Shown piece after piece: positions 1-8,344 of a stretch of 64,000 bases of DNA. The notes beneath the pieces are model-generated. The model made no database searches and was not told the origin of the DNA. It worked only from the letters and a program-made list of their open reading frames with translations. The DNA is taken from assembly GCF_016938855.1 (NCBI RefSeq), contig NZ_JAFHAP010000004.1:186001-250000 (forward strand), read 5' to 3'. The translations under genes were made by a program, and so were the position numbers. How positions within the stretch are numbered: position 1 is the first letter of the stretch; the number at the start of each line of letters is the position of its first letter. Origin of the DNA: Polycladomyces zharkentensis (GTDB taxonomy: Bacteria; Bacillota; Bacilli; Thermoactinomycetales; JIR-001).

Positions 1-865
1 GCGGAATCACATCCGGGTCAACTGCGATCGTTCCGCGGCGAGGCGTGGTGCCGGTCGCGGTTTTGGCGTTGCCGCTGGAAGTGTATCCGGTCGCTTCCAC
101 ATCCATCGTTTTGGTATACTCCATACCGGCAATTTTGGACGAACCGCGTTCTTCGGCCACTTGCGTATCCTCTTTTTGTTCTTGGTCTTTTGGTATCTCC
201 GTTCCAGTCCCGACGGCGACAAGCATATGTACAGGGAGAATTTCTTCGATTAAGCGTTCGTCCGTTACCAAAGGTTTGCCGTTTTTGTAGATCAACGCCA
301 CTTCGTAAATCCTTTTTCCTTTGACCCCTTGTTTCAGCACTTGCTCTTTACCTTTTTCCAATTTGGGGTCTTCTTTTTTCACCGTCTTGTACGGCGTGAC
401 CTCCACTTTCTTTTTGATCCGTTTCTCGATCCGGTCTACGACCAGCAACATGTTGTCGGTGATTTTGGCATTCAGCGGGGCATTTACCTGATCCCACCGA
501 TTAAGCTGAATGTGGCGCTCCGCCAAAAATTGTCCCACCGTGCGTTGCCGCGTCGTATAGGTTCCCGTTTTTTCGCCGCCAACCTGCAGTTGGACCCTGC
601 ATTGGCACAACAGTTGAACCTTTGCATTGTCGGACAGCGTTCGGTTCCACGGAATACTGGGAATATATTTCTTTTTCAGTTTTTGGATGTCATACCCTTC
701 ACTTTCCAATGCTTCTTCCAATGTGCCCCCCATCACACTGGTGACCAAGGGGTGATCTTTATCGCTGAAGGTGATGGTCACATCTTCTTGCATCGCATAG
801 ACCAGTGTTCCGGAAAGGAGCAGGATGGACACAATCCCGATTCCGATCAGTAGGATCTTTTTCAT
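1..865 (-). CDS. YabE-like 3D-domain cell-wall protein (C-terminus beyond left edge)
   Basis: The reading frame is open to the window edge, so only the first 288 residues are seen. They start with a short hydrophobic signal or anchor (about residues 5-24), followed by two ubiquitin-like DUF348-type repeats, a G5-like stretch rich in Lys and Glu, and the beginning of a 3D (Asp-Asp-Asp) domain (VEATGYTSSGNA, then IAVDPDVIP). This is the order found in B. subtilis YabE and related resuscitation-promoting-factor-like cell-wall hydrolases, where the 3D domain is a lytic-transglycosylase-like fold. The ATG is preceded by GGAGGCG at normal spacing. The catalytic aspartates are mostly outside the window, so enzymatic competence cannot be judged. 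Family assignment is firm; a role in wall remodelling during outgrowth is inferred. Confidence 0.85.
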   Translation of the reverse strand, partial: MKKILLIGIGIVSILLLSGTLVYAMQEDVTITFSDKDHPLVTSVMGGTLEEALESEGYDIQKLKKKYIPSIPWNRTLSDNAKVQLLCQCRVQLQVGGEKTGTYTTRQRTVGQFLAERHIQLNRWDQVNAPLNAKITDNMLLVVDRIEKRIKKKVEVTPYKTVKKEDPKLEKGKEQVLKQGVKGKRIYEVALIYKNGKPLVTDERLIEEILPVHMLVAVGTGTEIPKDQEQKEDTQVAEERGSSKIAGMEYTKTMDVEATGYTSSGNAKTATGTTPRRGTIAVDPDVIP

Positions 866-1033
866 CCAACGCCTCCTTCACTGAAAAATACCGAAAAACA
901 CGTTTACTATTATAGCAGATACGGATGATGTCCAGCCATGAAAATTTTCCCCGCGATTTTCCATCTCTCACTGTTACGGCCGAAAAACGAACGATCTCTC
1001 ACCGATCCTTCAAAATGCACCTGATGGAACACA

Positions 1034-1056
1034 AAAATCCCGCCCATACGGGCGGG
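1034..1056 (-). terminator. Rho-independent terminator, distal copy
   Basis: A GC-rich palindrome (CCCGCCC, loop ATA, GGGCGGG) is followed on the minus strand by a run of five T. It is the likely 3' end of the vanW-type transcript. The same hairpin is repeated at 1280-1297 without a T-run, on the other side of the inserted repeat element. Confidence 0.65.
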
Positions 1057-1279
1057 TTGAGACTGCTGACAAAGTGTTGAACCACTCCGAATTCCGGGTG
1101 CACCGTTTTCCCTCTCGCTCCTGTTTCGCTGGCTCAAAGGTCGCTCGTGGGAAAACGGCCACCCTATTTTTAGGTAGCGGGTACGAATTTCCCGTTGAGC
1201 GACTTTAGCTGCCGCTTCGGAGCGGCACGGCCGCGGAGTTTGTCAATAACCTCAAGCCTACTTTAACTGAGCAGGCTTT
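1057..1279 (+). repeat. Dispersed structured element, copy 1
   Basis: About 223 bp lie between two identical hairpins (perfect 22-bp direct repeats at 1038-1059 and 1279-1300). The left end reads GACTGCTGACAAAG and the right end TTTGTCAATAACCT, which contain the inverted motif TGACAAA/TTTGTCA. Inside is a stem closed by CGTTTTCCC and GGGAAAACG around a conserved CTCGCTCCTGTTTCGC segment, then a second stem-loop. It has close relatives at 6331-6490, 8040-8320, 39541-39701 (minus) and 55599-55804. No open reading frame is apparent. Confidence 0.75.
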
Positions 1280-1300
1280 CCCGCCCATACGGGCGGGTTG

Positions 1301-1579
1301 TCCACAACGCAGACGGGACGTTTTCTTCCTACGAGAAGTGCACTCGGTCCACACAAGACCGCAGGCGATTCATTCGGACTGTCTGGTGAATCCCCTGCTC
1401 CATCTGCGGCCCGGACGGAAGCGAATCATGACCGCTCCGACACGAAGTGACAGGCCGCGAAGCAGACTTCGATTAGAGGAAATGGGCCGCAATTCCATTC
1501 CGGCGCTTGCCGGGTCTTCGCTCAGCCGAGTCTTTACTTACCGGGAAAACTTGCGCGGAAATGACCGGACACACCCTGG
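1301..1579. other. Intergenic segment with a diverged repeat
   Basis: No gene is supported here. Bases of about 1338-1575 resemble, at roughly two bases in three by eye, the segments at 5300-5450 and 61590-61830. All three share a core of the form GGGTCTTCGC-CAGCCGAGTCTTTACTTACC. The origin is unknown; a decayed mobile element is likely. Confidence 0.4.
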
Positions 1580-2662
1580 TCAGCCAACTCTGGCGTATCC
1601 AAGCGAAGTACTTTCCGTCCCTTCTTGGCCATAGGAGCGAGGAAGCTCCGACGGCGGAATCGGCGATTCTTCATACTCCGATTTCTTTTCCAACGGCTTC
1701 GGCTGGTTCGGCGGCACTTTTTCCGATTCCGGTATCTGCCGTGGCGCTTCCGGTACCGGGTGCGGCTGGTTACGAATTTCTTCCGGACCGTAGATCGACA
1801 CCGTCAACCTGCCGTACCGTGCATGCGTCACGATCAGTACCGGCTGATTCAGTTGATTTTGAAACCGGAAATCGGCTCCACCCCACGAGACAGTTGCATC
1901 CCGTCCGACCGGAACATAAGTGACCTCTTTACTGTGGCTCACTCGCTGGATAATACGCAATCCCGCTTGGTCAACGGCGTTGAACAAGGTACTGGACGTT
2001 TGGCAAATGCCTCCGCCGACGCCTTCTGTGTACTCACCACGCACGATGACCGGTGCCGGCTTGTAGCCGCGGGCTACTGTACGCGGTCCGACCACTTGGT
2101 TGAATGAAAACACTTCGCCCACATCCACCACGTGATAGTCAATAGCCTTGGCCGACAACCAAATATTGTGGGCGCGATTGGCGTGATGCGGATTGTACAG
2201 GGTGGAATAACGTCCGATGCGTTTTTCTTTGATCTGTTCCAATATTTCCGTGGTGATGGATGGATACAGCGTCCGGTACGGTACGGGGAGAGTTCGGTTG
2301 ACATATTCATGGATATTGTCAAGCCAGTCGTCGATTTTCTGCTGATCCAGTTTGCGACCGTTTTGATGAGGCTGAACGGACCGGTTGACAAAACGGGCAT
2401 TTTGCGGTGGACGGTATACACGTTCCTCCACCCGTTTTAACCACGTATGGAACGCTCCTCGGTTCAACGTCGTCGGATCGATTCCGTCATAGCCAAATTC
2501 ACGCAGATCGACGGACCATCGCTGTCCGTCCGATTCCAAAATGAACATTTGCGGTGTGGGAGCCGCTTTCGGATGCGACTGCCCCGACTTCAGAGGTTCC
2601 TGGACGATACTGCAGCCATACACCCATAACAGCACCGCCGCGATCATCACCGCTTGTCTCAT
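1580..2662 (-). CDS. VanW family lipoprotein
   Basis: A 360-residue protein with an N-terminal hydrophobic segment ending in a lipobox-like VYGC (Cys17), so probably membrane-anchored. The central and C-terminal part carries the VanW signature: FSFNQVVGPRT, GVGGGICQTSSTLFNAV and a VTYVPVGRDATVSWGG-like segment. The last 50 residues are rich in Pro and Glu and look disordered. VanW proteins occur beside vancomycin-resistance genes but are widespread in spore formers with no proven activity; some are fused to G5 domains. The start at 2662 has a strong GAGGAGGG site; an upstream in-frame ATG lacks one. The neighbouring YabE-like gene also belongs to the cell surface. Resistance should not be inferred. 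Confidence 0.85.
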   Translation of the reverse strand: MRQAVMIAAVLLWVYGCSIVQEPLKSGQSHPKAAPTPQMFILESDGQRWSVDLREFGYDGIDPTTLNRGAFHTWLKRVEERVYRPPQNARFVNRSVQPHQNGRKLDQQKIDDWLDNIHEYVNRTLPVPYRTLYPSITTEILEQIKEKRIGRYSTLYNPHHANRAHNIWLSAKAIDYHVVDVGEVFSFNQVVGPRTVARGYKPAPVIVRGEYTEGVGGGICQTSSTLFNAVDQAGLRIIQRVSHSKEVTYVPVGRDATVSWGGADFRFQNQLNQPVLIVTHARYGRLTVSIYGPEEIRNQPHPVPEAPRQIPESEKVPPNQPKPLEKKSEYEESPIPPSELPRSYGQEGTESTSLGYARVG

Positions 2663-2838
2663 GGTGACCCTCCTCTCTTCGCTTTTAGTGTGCATCAATT
2701 ACAGGAGGATACTTGAAGAAATAATCACCAATCATCTGTGACAAATCCGCCAATTTGTTGTTTCGATTCATTGACATCCCACTGAAAAAGGGAAAAAAAG
2801 GGTATGATAAAAAAGAGATCACAAAGGAGGGAAACCGT

Positions 2839-4167
2839 GTGGACGGATTGACAATCAGCCGGCTGTTGACGGCTGAAACACTGGGATTTCACATCATTTG
2901 GGCAACCATCGGCGTCGGCTTGCCCATTTTTATCTCCATCGCGGAAGCATGGGGAATCTTCAAGAAAGATCCTCACTACATCCTGATGGCCCGAAGATGG
3001 ACACGCGGGTTTGTTATCACCGTCGCCGTCGGCGTTGTAACGGGTACATGCATCGGCTTGATGCTCAGTCTCTTGTGGCCACGGTTCATGCAAGTGGCCG
3101 GCAATACGATCAGTTTGCCGCTGTTTATGGAAACGTTCGCTTTTTTCTTTGAAGCGATTTTTCTCGGCATTTACCTGTACACTTGGGACCGTTTCCGAAA
3201 ACCGATCTATCATTGGTTGACATCGATCCCGATCATCATCGGTTCCACCATGTCGGCTGTGTTTATCACGACAGTGAATGCTTGGATGAATACACCGACC
3301 GGTTTTTCCGTCAAAAATGGTACGTTGACCAATATCCGTCCGTTGGAGGCCATGCTGAATCCGGCCACACCGAGCAAAGTGGCGCACGTGCTGTCTTCCG
3401 CATACCTGACGGGCGCTTTTTTGCTGGCTTCCATCGCGGCTTATTCCATTTTGAAGGGACGTCGCCACGTTTATTTCCAAAAAGCGCTCCGATTGACGAT
3501 GGTCTCCGGCTTCATCCTCGCCATCGCCACCTTGATCGCCGGGGACCTGTCCGGAAAATTCCTGGCTAAACATCAGCCGGAAAAACTGGCGGCCGCCGAA
3601 TGGCATTTTGAAACGCAACGCCATGCGCCGCTGGTGGTGGGAGGCATTCTGGACCCCGAAACATTGGAAGTTCGGTACGGTATTGAGATCCCGTCGGCCC
3701 TGAGCATTTTGGCAAAAGGGAGTCCTTCTGCGGAAGTGATCGGGCTGAAGGATATTCCCCGACACCTTTGGCCGCCGCTGTACGTTCACTATTTGTTTGA
3801 CTTGATGGTTGCGATCGGCTTCTACCTGATTTTCATCTCAGCCGTATTCCTCTTCCTCTGGGCAAAAAAGGGAGGGAATGAATGGCACCCATGGGTGATG
3901 CGCGGTATTCTCGCCGGTGGACCCCTGTCCTTCCTCGCCATCGAATTGGGTTGGATCTACGCGGAAGTCGGGCGGCAACCATGGATGATCCGCGGCATGA
4001 TGACGGTGAAGGAGGGCGTGACCACATCGGAGCACACGCTGCCGGTGTTTTTGATCTTCACTTTCCTCTACATCGCCCTGGGCATCATTGCCGTGACCGT
4101 ATTGATCCGTCTGTTCCGAAACAAAACACCGGAATCGGAACTGGCCGACCGCAACATCATCCTGTAG
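2839..4167 (+). CDS. cydA: Cytochrome bd-type quinol oxidase subunit I
   Basis: A 442-residue multi-pass membrane protein of the CydA family. It keeps the N-terminal heme-ligand region (TLGFHIIW), the quinol-loop motif QPEKLAAAEWHFETQ and the conserved GRQPWMIRG segment before the last helices. With subunit II it oxidises quinol and reduces oxygen to water without pumping protons, usually under low oxygen. The protein is shorter than the E. coli enzyme, in line with the short Q-loop forms of Firmicutes. The GTG start follows AAAGGAGG at 8 bases; an upstream ATG in frame has no such site. cydB follows after 12 bases. No cydCD assembly genes are in the window. Confidence 0.95.
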   Translation: MDGLTISRLLTAETLGFHIIWATIGVGLPIFISIAEAWGIFKKDPHYILMARRWTRGFVITVAVGVVTGTCIGLMLSLLWPRFMQVAGNTISLPLFMETFAFFFEAIFLGIYLYTWDRFRKPIYHWLTSIPIIIGSTMSAVFITTVNAWMNTPTGFSVKNGTLTNIRPLEAMLNPATPSKVAHVLSSAYLTGAFLLASIAAYSILKGRRHVYFQKALRLTMVSGFILAIATLIAGDLSGKFLAKHQPEKLAAAEWHFETQRHAPLVVGGILDPETLEVRYGIEIPSALSILAKGSPSAEVIGLKDIPRHLWPPLYVHYLFDLMVAIGFYLIFISAVFLFLWAKKGGNEWHPWVMRGILAGGPLSFLAIELGWIYAEVGRQPWMIRGMMTVKEGVTTSEHTLPVFLIFTFLYIALGIIAVTVLIRLFRNKTPESELADRNIIL

Positions 4168-4179
4168 AAAGGGAGGCGG

Positions 4180-5214
4180 ATGACCGTGCATTTGGAAGCG
4201 ATCGGGATCACGGTGCTGTGGACTTTTTTGTACGGCTATCTGATCGTGGCTTCCATTGATTTTGGAGCCGGATTTTTTTCCTATTACAGTGCGGTAACCA
4301 AACGGGAACACATCATCAACAAGATCATCGACCGGTATTTATCCCCTGTGTGGGAAGTCACCAACGTGTTTCTGGTGTTCTTTTTCGTCGGATTGGTGGG
4401 GTTTTTTCCGGAAACGGCGTTTTACTACGGAACCGCCCTGCTGCTCCCCGGCGGAATCGCCCTTTTGTTGCTAGCGATCCGCGGTTCGTTTTACGCTTTT
4501 GCCAATTATGGCGCGCGGAAAAGCCGGCTGTATCTCTTTCTGTACGGTGCGACCGGTCTGTTTATCCCCGCCTCTCTGTCTACGGTGCTCACCATTTCCG
4601 AAGGGGGATTCATCCGCAAAGAAGGCGATAATGTCATCTTTTTGCCGGATCGGCTGCTGACCAGCCCGTATTCCTGGGCGGTCGTCTTTCTCGCCTTGGT
4701 CAGCGTACTCTACATCAGCGCCAGTTTTCTGACGTTTTATGCACACCGCGCGGAAGACCGTCCCGCCATGGAGCTGTTGCGCAAGTATGCACTCGCCTGG
4801 AGCGGGCCGACGATACTGGCCAGTTTTCTCGTCTTTGTGGGCTTGTCTCAGCACAATCCTCAGCATTTCGCCAAAACCATGGAGCTGTGGTGGATGTTTG
4901 CCTTGTCCCTGCTCTGCTTCCTCGGAGCGGTCATCCTGATCTGGAAGCGTAAAGCGCTGGGATGGGCGTTTGTCCTCGTCATGCTGCAGTTTGCATTCGC
5001 CTTCTACGGTTATGGCATCTCCCACCTGCCGTATTTGTTGTATCCGTATGTGACGATTCACTCCGCCTTGACCCATTCCACGATGGGAGTGGCATTGGTG
5101 ACGGCGTTTATTGCGGGTCTCTTTTTGCTCGTTCCGTCACTGTATCTCTTGTTGCGCCTGTTTCTGTTCAATGCAAAATACGTTCGCGGTGAAAAAGGAG
5201 GCCCCCACTCTTGA
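4180..5214 (+). CDS. cydB: Cytochrome bd-type quinol oxidase subunit II
   Basis: A 344-residue, very hydrophobic protein with about eight or nine predicted membrane segments. The N-terminus (TFLYGYLIVASIDFGAGFF) is typical of CydB, which packs against CydA to form the oxidase core but carries few cofactor ligands. The ATG has GGGAGG directly upstream, and the 12-base gap to cydA indicates one transcript. The stop codon lies in the loop of a GC-rich hairpin. Confidence 0.94.
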   Translation: MTVHLEAIGITVLWTFLYGYLIVASIDFGAGFFSYYSAVTKREHIINKIIDRYLSPVWEVTNVFLVFFFVGLVGFFPETAFYYGTALLLPGGIALLLLAIRGSFYAFANYGARKSRLYLFLYGATGLFIPASLSTVLTISEGGFIRKEGDNVIFLPDRLLTSPYSWAVVFLALVSVLYISASFLTFYAHRAEDRPAMELLRKYALAWSGPTILASFLVFVGLSQHNPQHFAKTMELWWMFALSLLCFLGAVILIWKRKALGWAFVLVMLQFAFAFYGYGISHLPYLLYPYVTIHSALTHSTMGVALVTAFIAGLFLLVPSLYLLLRLFLFNAKYVRGEKGGPHS

Positions 5215-5223
5215 AGGTGGGGG
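5202..5223 (+). terminator. Hairpin at the end of cydB
   Basis: A CCCCCAC/GTGGGGG stem encloses the cydB stop codon. No T-run follows, so it may be a 3'-end stabiliser or the terminal hairpin of an adjoining relic element rather than a terminator. Confidence 0.4.
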
Positions 5224-5299
5224 TCAAGAGCGAATGGTTTGACCGTTGGGCGGTTCCTCGCTTTTTCACCAAGGCAACCCGGTTGAGCTGTCTCAGGAA

Positions 5300-5450
5300 G
5301 CAGATCCATGCCGGATGGGATCAAGGGCGCAACACGGGCAAAATACGCTTCACTCAAGAGGAAATTGCTCATTTGCCCAAGTCAATTCCCGCGCTTGCGG
5401 GTCATACTCAGGTCAGTCTTTGGATCAACGGGGCTTTGTCCTTCCCTCGT
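5300..5450. repeat. Diverged segment shared with 1338-1575 and 61590-61830
   Basis: No coding sequence is supported. The stretch around TTGCGGGTCATACTCAGGTCAGTC aligns by eye with the core of the other two segments, in the same orientation. Probably a decayed element. Confidence 0.35.
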
Positions 5451-5488
5451 TTCATTCTCCCACGGATACCACGGGTTCTTTTAAGATG

Positions 5489-6196
5489 TCAGAAGCGTCG
5501 TCCCGCCGCTTCCACCAATGCTTCAAACAATCTCCGGGAAAAAGCGTCCGTCTCCGCCATGCATTCGGGATGCCACTGTACGCCCACAACAAATCGGTGC
5601 CGTGCGCTCTCGATTGCCTCAATCACACCATCGGCCGTCCGTGCGGCAATCCGAAACGAAGAGGGGACTCTTCGAACGGCTTGATGATGAAAGCTGTTAA
5701 CCCGAACGGGATTTCCCTGTGCCAGACGATGCAGCAAGGTGCCTTCCACCAGCTGAATTGCATGTGTGGCATGGTGACGGGGGGATCGCTGATCATGCTG
5801 AAGCAAACCCTCACGTTGAGTGTACAAATCTTGATACATGTCGCCGCCCACAGCGATGTTCAATACCTGACATCCCCGGCAGATGGCCAGAAGGGGTTTG
5901 TCCCTTTCCAACAAAAGACGGACCAGAGCCGTCTCCATGCGGTCCCGTTCCGGCACAATCTCTCTCAGTCCCGGTAACGGTTCTTCCCCGAACAGCGACG
6001 GATCAATATCCCCTCCTCCGGTCAACACCACGCCGTCCAAGCGCTGCGCCATCTCATTTACGATCTCCGGATCATGACAGTACGGAATCGCCACAGGTGT
6101 TCCTCCCGCGCGGCGGATCGCATCACTGTATTCCCGCGAGAGCGTCTGTACCCGCTCTTCCTGCAAGGACATCGTCAATCCGATCAGCGGTCTCAT
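5489..6196 (-). CDS. Gamma-glutamyl-gamma-aminobutyrate hydrolase-like class I amidotransferase
   Basis: A 235-residue protein of the PuuD/peptidase C26 family. The catalytic triad of class I glutamine amidotransferase folds is visible: nucleophile Cys106 in AICRGCQ, and His209 with Glu211 in VQWHPE. The substrate-side segments LTGGGDIDPSLFGEEP and NSFHHQAV are typical of enzymes that cleave gamma-glutamyl amides, such as gamma-Glu-GABA in putrescine breakdown. No other putrescine pathway gene is nearby, so the substrate is not settled. The start was placed at MRPLIG, after a GGGGGA site, because the longer upstream frame has no homology-like content and runs into a repeat. Confidence 0.85.
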   Translation of the reverse strand: MRPLIGLTMSLQEERVQTLSREYSDAIRRAGGTPVAIPYCHDPEIVNEMAQRLDGVVLTGGGDIDPSLFGEEPLPGLREIVPERDRMETALVRLLLERDKPLLAICRGCQVLNIAVGGDMYQDLYTQREGLLQHDQRSPRHHATHAIQLVEGTLLHRLAQGNPVRVNSFHHQAVRRVPSSFRIAARTADGVIEAIESARHRFVVGVQWHPECMAETDAFSRRLFEALVEAAGRRF

Positions 6197-6299
6197 GTTT
6201 CCGTCCCCCTTCTCTTCCATCCGGGATAAGCCATTCAATCGCTGTTTCAATATACGCATTACCAGGCGGCAACTGTACTGCAGAAATGACCGGATCCAA

Positions 6300-6330
6300 A
6301 CAAAAAACAACACCGGTGTTTCCGGTGTTG
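6300..6330 (-). terminator. Terminator of the DUF378 gene, beside repeat copy 2
   Basis: The hairpin CAACACCGG/CCGGTGTTG is followed on the minus strand by GTTTTTTGTTTGG. The repeat element abuts its other side. Confidence 0.65.
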
Positions 6331-6490
6331 TGAGTCTCCTGACAAGTGATTCAATGGAATTTCCGATGCACCGTTTTCCTCCGCTCCTGTTTCGCCAGTT
6401 CACGGGTCGTTCACGGGAAAACGGCCATCCTCGGGAACGAATCCAAATTTGCCGTCGAGTGCGGAGTTTCAGAACGGGAAATTGATTCCC
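6331..6490 (+). repeat. Dispersed structured element, copy 2 (right end lost)
   Basis: It starts directly after a terminator hairpin with GAGTCTCCTGACAAGTG and keeps the CGTTTTCC...CTCCTGTTTCGCC...GGGAAAACGG stem. The TTTGTCA right end is missing. It fills most of the gap between the amidotransferase and DUF378 genes. Confidence 0.6.
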
Positions 6491-6498
6491 TCGCCCAC

Positions 6499-6717
6499 TC
6501 ATTCCGCTTCACGGGCGGGGACCCGATCATCAAACAGGTACTTGATGGAGTAAATTCCCGCCAGTCCCACGAGACCGTAAATCATCCGACTGATGATCGA
6601 GGATTCGCGTGTGGCGTCTCCTCCAAAGATGGCGGCGACCAAATCCCATTGGAACAGTCCGACCAGCAACCAGTTCACGGCACCGACTATCACCAATATC
6701 AAAGCCAAACGGCCCAT
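6499..6717 (-). CDS. DUF378 small membrane protein
   Basis: A 72-residue protein with two membrane segments: LALILVIVGAVNWLLVGLF with the family's G-x-NW motif, and a second helix around MIYGLVGLAGIYSIKYLF. This is the pattern of DUF378 proteins such as B. subtilis YuzA. Function is unknown. A good ribosome site (AAAGGAGG) precedes the ATG. It is a single gene with its own downstream terminator. Confidence 0.85.
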   Translation of the reverse strand: MGRLALILVIVGAVNWLLVGLFQWDLVAAIFGGDATRESSIISRMIYGLVGLAGIYSIKYLFDDRVPAREAE

Positions 6718-6776
6718 CGTAATTCCTCCTTTTTACCGACTCAGCTTCAGTATTTCAATATTTGAGCGGATGTATA

Positions 6777-6803
6777 ACAAAAAAACTCCGGGATTCCGGA
6801 GTT
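6777..6803 (-). terminator. ispG terminator
   Basis: The hairpin AACTCCGG/CCGGAGTT is followed on the minus strand by seven T, 15 bases after the ispG stop. Confidence 0.85.
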
Positions 6804-6817
6804 CATCAGCATAAAAC

Positions 6818-7912
6818 TCAAACACCTTGTTCCGTTTGTTGTTTGCGGCGAAATTCTTCCGCCAGCTTATCAATCTCTTTCTTCAGTTCTTCCACCATTT
6901 TTTCTTCCGGGATTTTGCGGATGATTTTTCCGTGCCGGAACAACAATCCCTCTCCGCGCGCACCGGCGATGCCGATGTCCGCTTCTTTGGCTTCCCCGGG
7001 ACCGTTGACCGCGCAACCCAAGACAGATACCTTGATCGGTGCTTGTATTTTGGAGATGTATTCCTCGATCTCATTGGCGATGCTGATCAAATCGATCTCG
7101 ATGCGTCCGCAGGTGGGACAGGAGATCAACGTAGCGGCATTGGCGGCCAATCCGAAAGCCTTGAGCAATTCCCGCGCCACTTTCACTTCCTCCACCGGAT
7201 CAGCACTCAGGGAAATCCGAATGGTGGAGCCGATTCCCATCGCCAACAACGCGCCCAAGCCGGCAGCGCTTTTCACCGTGCCGGAGAACAAGGTGCCCGA
7301 TTCGGTAATGCCGAGATGGAGCGGATAACGAAACGTCTCGGCCGCTTTTTTGTAAGCTTCGATCGCCAGACGCACATCGGACGCTTTGAGTGACACGACA
7401 ATGTCGTGGAAATCCAGCTCTTCCAAAATGCCGATATGGTAGAGGGCGCTCTCGACCATTCCCTCCGCGGTCGGATAACCGTATTTCTCCAAGATCCGTT
7501 TTTCCAATGAACCGGCATTGACCCCGATGCGAATGGGGATGCCCCGTTCTTTTGCGGCCTTGACCACCGCTTCCACTTTTTCTCGTCGACCGATGTTACC
7601 AGGGTTGATCCGGATTTTGTCGATACCGCCTTCGATTGCTTTCAACGCCAGTTTGTAATCGAAATGAATGTCAGCCACCAACGGTACGTTTACTTCTTTT
7701 TTGATCAATGGGATGGCTTCCGCCGCCCGCATGTCCGGCACTGCAACACGGACAATTTGGCAACCCGCTTCCGCCAGCCGATTGATCTCCTCCACCGTTG
7801 CTTTGACGTCGTGCGTTTTGGTGGTGGTCATGCTTTGGATGACCACTTGATCATTCCCGCCGATTTGAATGTTCCCCACTTTAACGGGTCTGGTTTCCGT
7901 TCGATGGAACAT
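6818..7912 (-). CDS. ispG: 4-hydroxy-3-methylbut-2-enyl diphosphate synthase (flavodoxin)
   Basis: A 364-residue IspG (GcpE), the penultimate enzyme of the MEP isoprenoid pathway, converting MEcPP to HMBPP with electrons from flavodoxin or ferredoxin. It begins with the conserved [13 protein letters not shown] and [14 protein letters not shown] segments of the TIM barrel. The [4Fe-4S] cluster ligands are Cys265 and Cys268 (SCPTCGR), Cys300 ([12 protein letters not shown]) and Glu307. The length matches bacterial two-domain forms. The ATG at 7912 was chosen because [10 protein letters not shown] aligns with the usual N-terminus and AAAGGAG lies upstream, although the spacing of 11 bases is a little long. 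The gene is monocistronic. Confidence 0.96.
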   Translation of the reverse strand: MFHRTETRPVKVGNIQIGGNDQVVIQSMTTTKTHDVKATVEEINRLAEAGCQIVRVAVPDMRAAEAIPLIKKEVNVPLVADIHFDYKLALKAIEGGIDKIRINPGNIGRREKVEAVVKAAKERGIPIRIGVNAGSLEKRILEKYGYPTAEGMVESALYHIGILEELDFHDIVVSLKASDVRLAIEAYKKAAETFRYPLHLGITESGTLFSGTVKSAAGLGALLAMGIGSTIRISLSADPVEEVKVARELLKAFGLAANAATLISCPTCGRIEIDLISIANEIEEYISKIQAPIKVSVLGCAVNGPGEAKEADIGIAGARGEGLLFRHGKIIRKIPEEKMVEELKKEIDKLAEEFRRKQQTEQGV

Positions 7913-8015
7913 GGATCTGATCGCTCCTTTGTATCGATCCGTCAGATGATGGCGTTTGAAATGAATGAATGAGTCCTGCATTCCACCTATACGAGTATAC
8001 CATATTTCAGGCAGA

Positions 8016-8039
8016 CGAAAAGGGAGCCTTTTGGCTCCC
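8016..8039 (-). terminator. Terminator of the UPF0180 transcript, distal copy
   Basis: The hairpin GGGAGCC/GGCTCCC is followed by TTTTCGTC on the minus strand. A near copy of the hairpin without a T-run lies at about 8104-8117, on the other side of a repeat fragment. Confidence 0.6.
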
Positions 8040-8320
8040 CGGATCTGATGACTACGTGCCACCATGCGATTTTGGAGCACGCGCAATTTGTCAACAACCT
8101 AAGAGAGCCTTTGGCTCCAGGTAAACGGTCACCAAGTTCTGCAAACAGACCGCCAGGGTGTGTCTCCATCAGTCCCTTTTGCCGGGGTTGAGCCTGTTTC
8201 TCTCTCGCTCCTGTTTCGCATAAGCTCCGAGGTCGCTCATGGAAAAGCGGTTACCCTTGTCGGTCTACAAAATGCCAGACACGGCTTGTCGGGAAGAAGA
8301 CGTTTGTCAACCTGAGCTGT
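8040..8320 (+). repeat. Dispersed structured element, copy 3 (two fragments)
   Basis: The first fragment ends with ATTTGTCAACAACCTAAG before the second copy of the terminator hairpin at about 8104-8117. A second fragment (about 8180-8320) holds the CTCTCGCTCCTGTTTCGC...GGTCGCTC core and ends in another TTTGTCAACCT. Two events, or one followed by rearrangement, appear to have occurred here. Confidence 0.55.
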
Positions 8321-8344
8321 ATATTCACAGTATCAGGTCATGTA

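Noticed and set aside
329-853. 174-residue plus-strand frame
   Set aside because: It is the reverse-strand shadow of the YabE-like gene, which has clear domains and a ribosome site.
1034-1300. CRISPR-like array from repeated hairpins
   Set aside because: Only two repeat copies with a single 220-base spacer that is itself a dispersed repeat; no cas genes in the window.
2700-2838. Rex-type operator before cydA
   Set aside because: CTGTGACAAAT... has one half-site only and no symmetric TTGTGA/TCACAA pair.
2725-3789. 354-residue minus-strand frame opposite cydA
   Set aside because: Composition (Gln, Arg, His rich) is that of an antisense shadow; cydA has full motif support.
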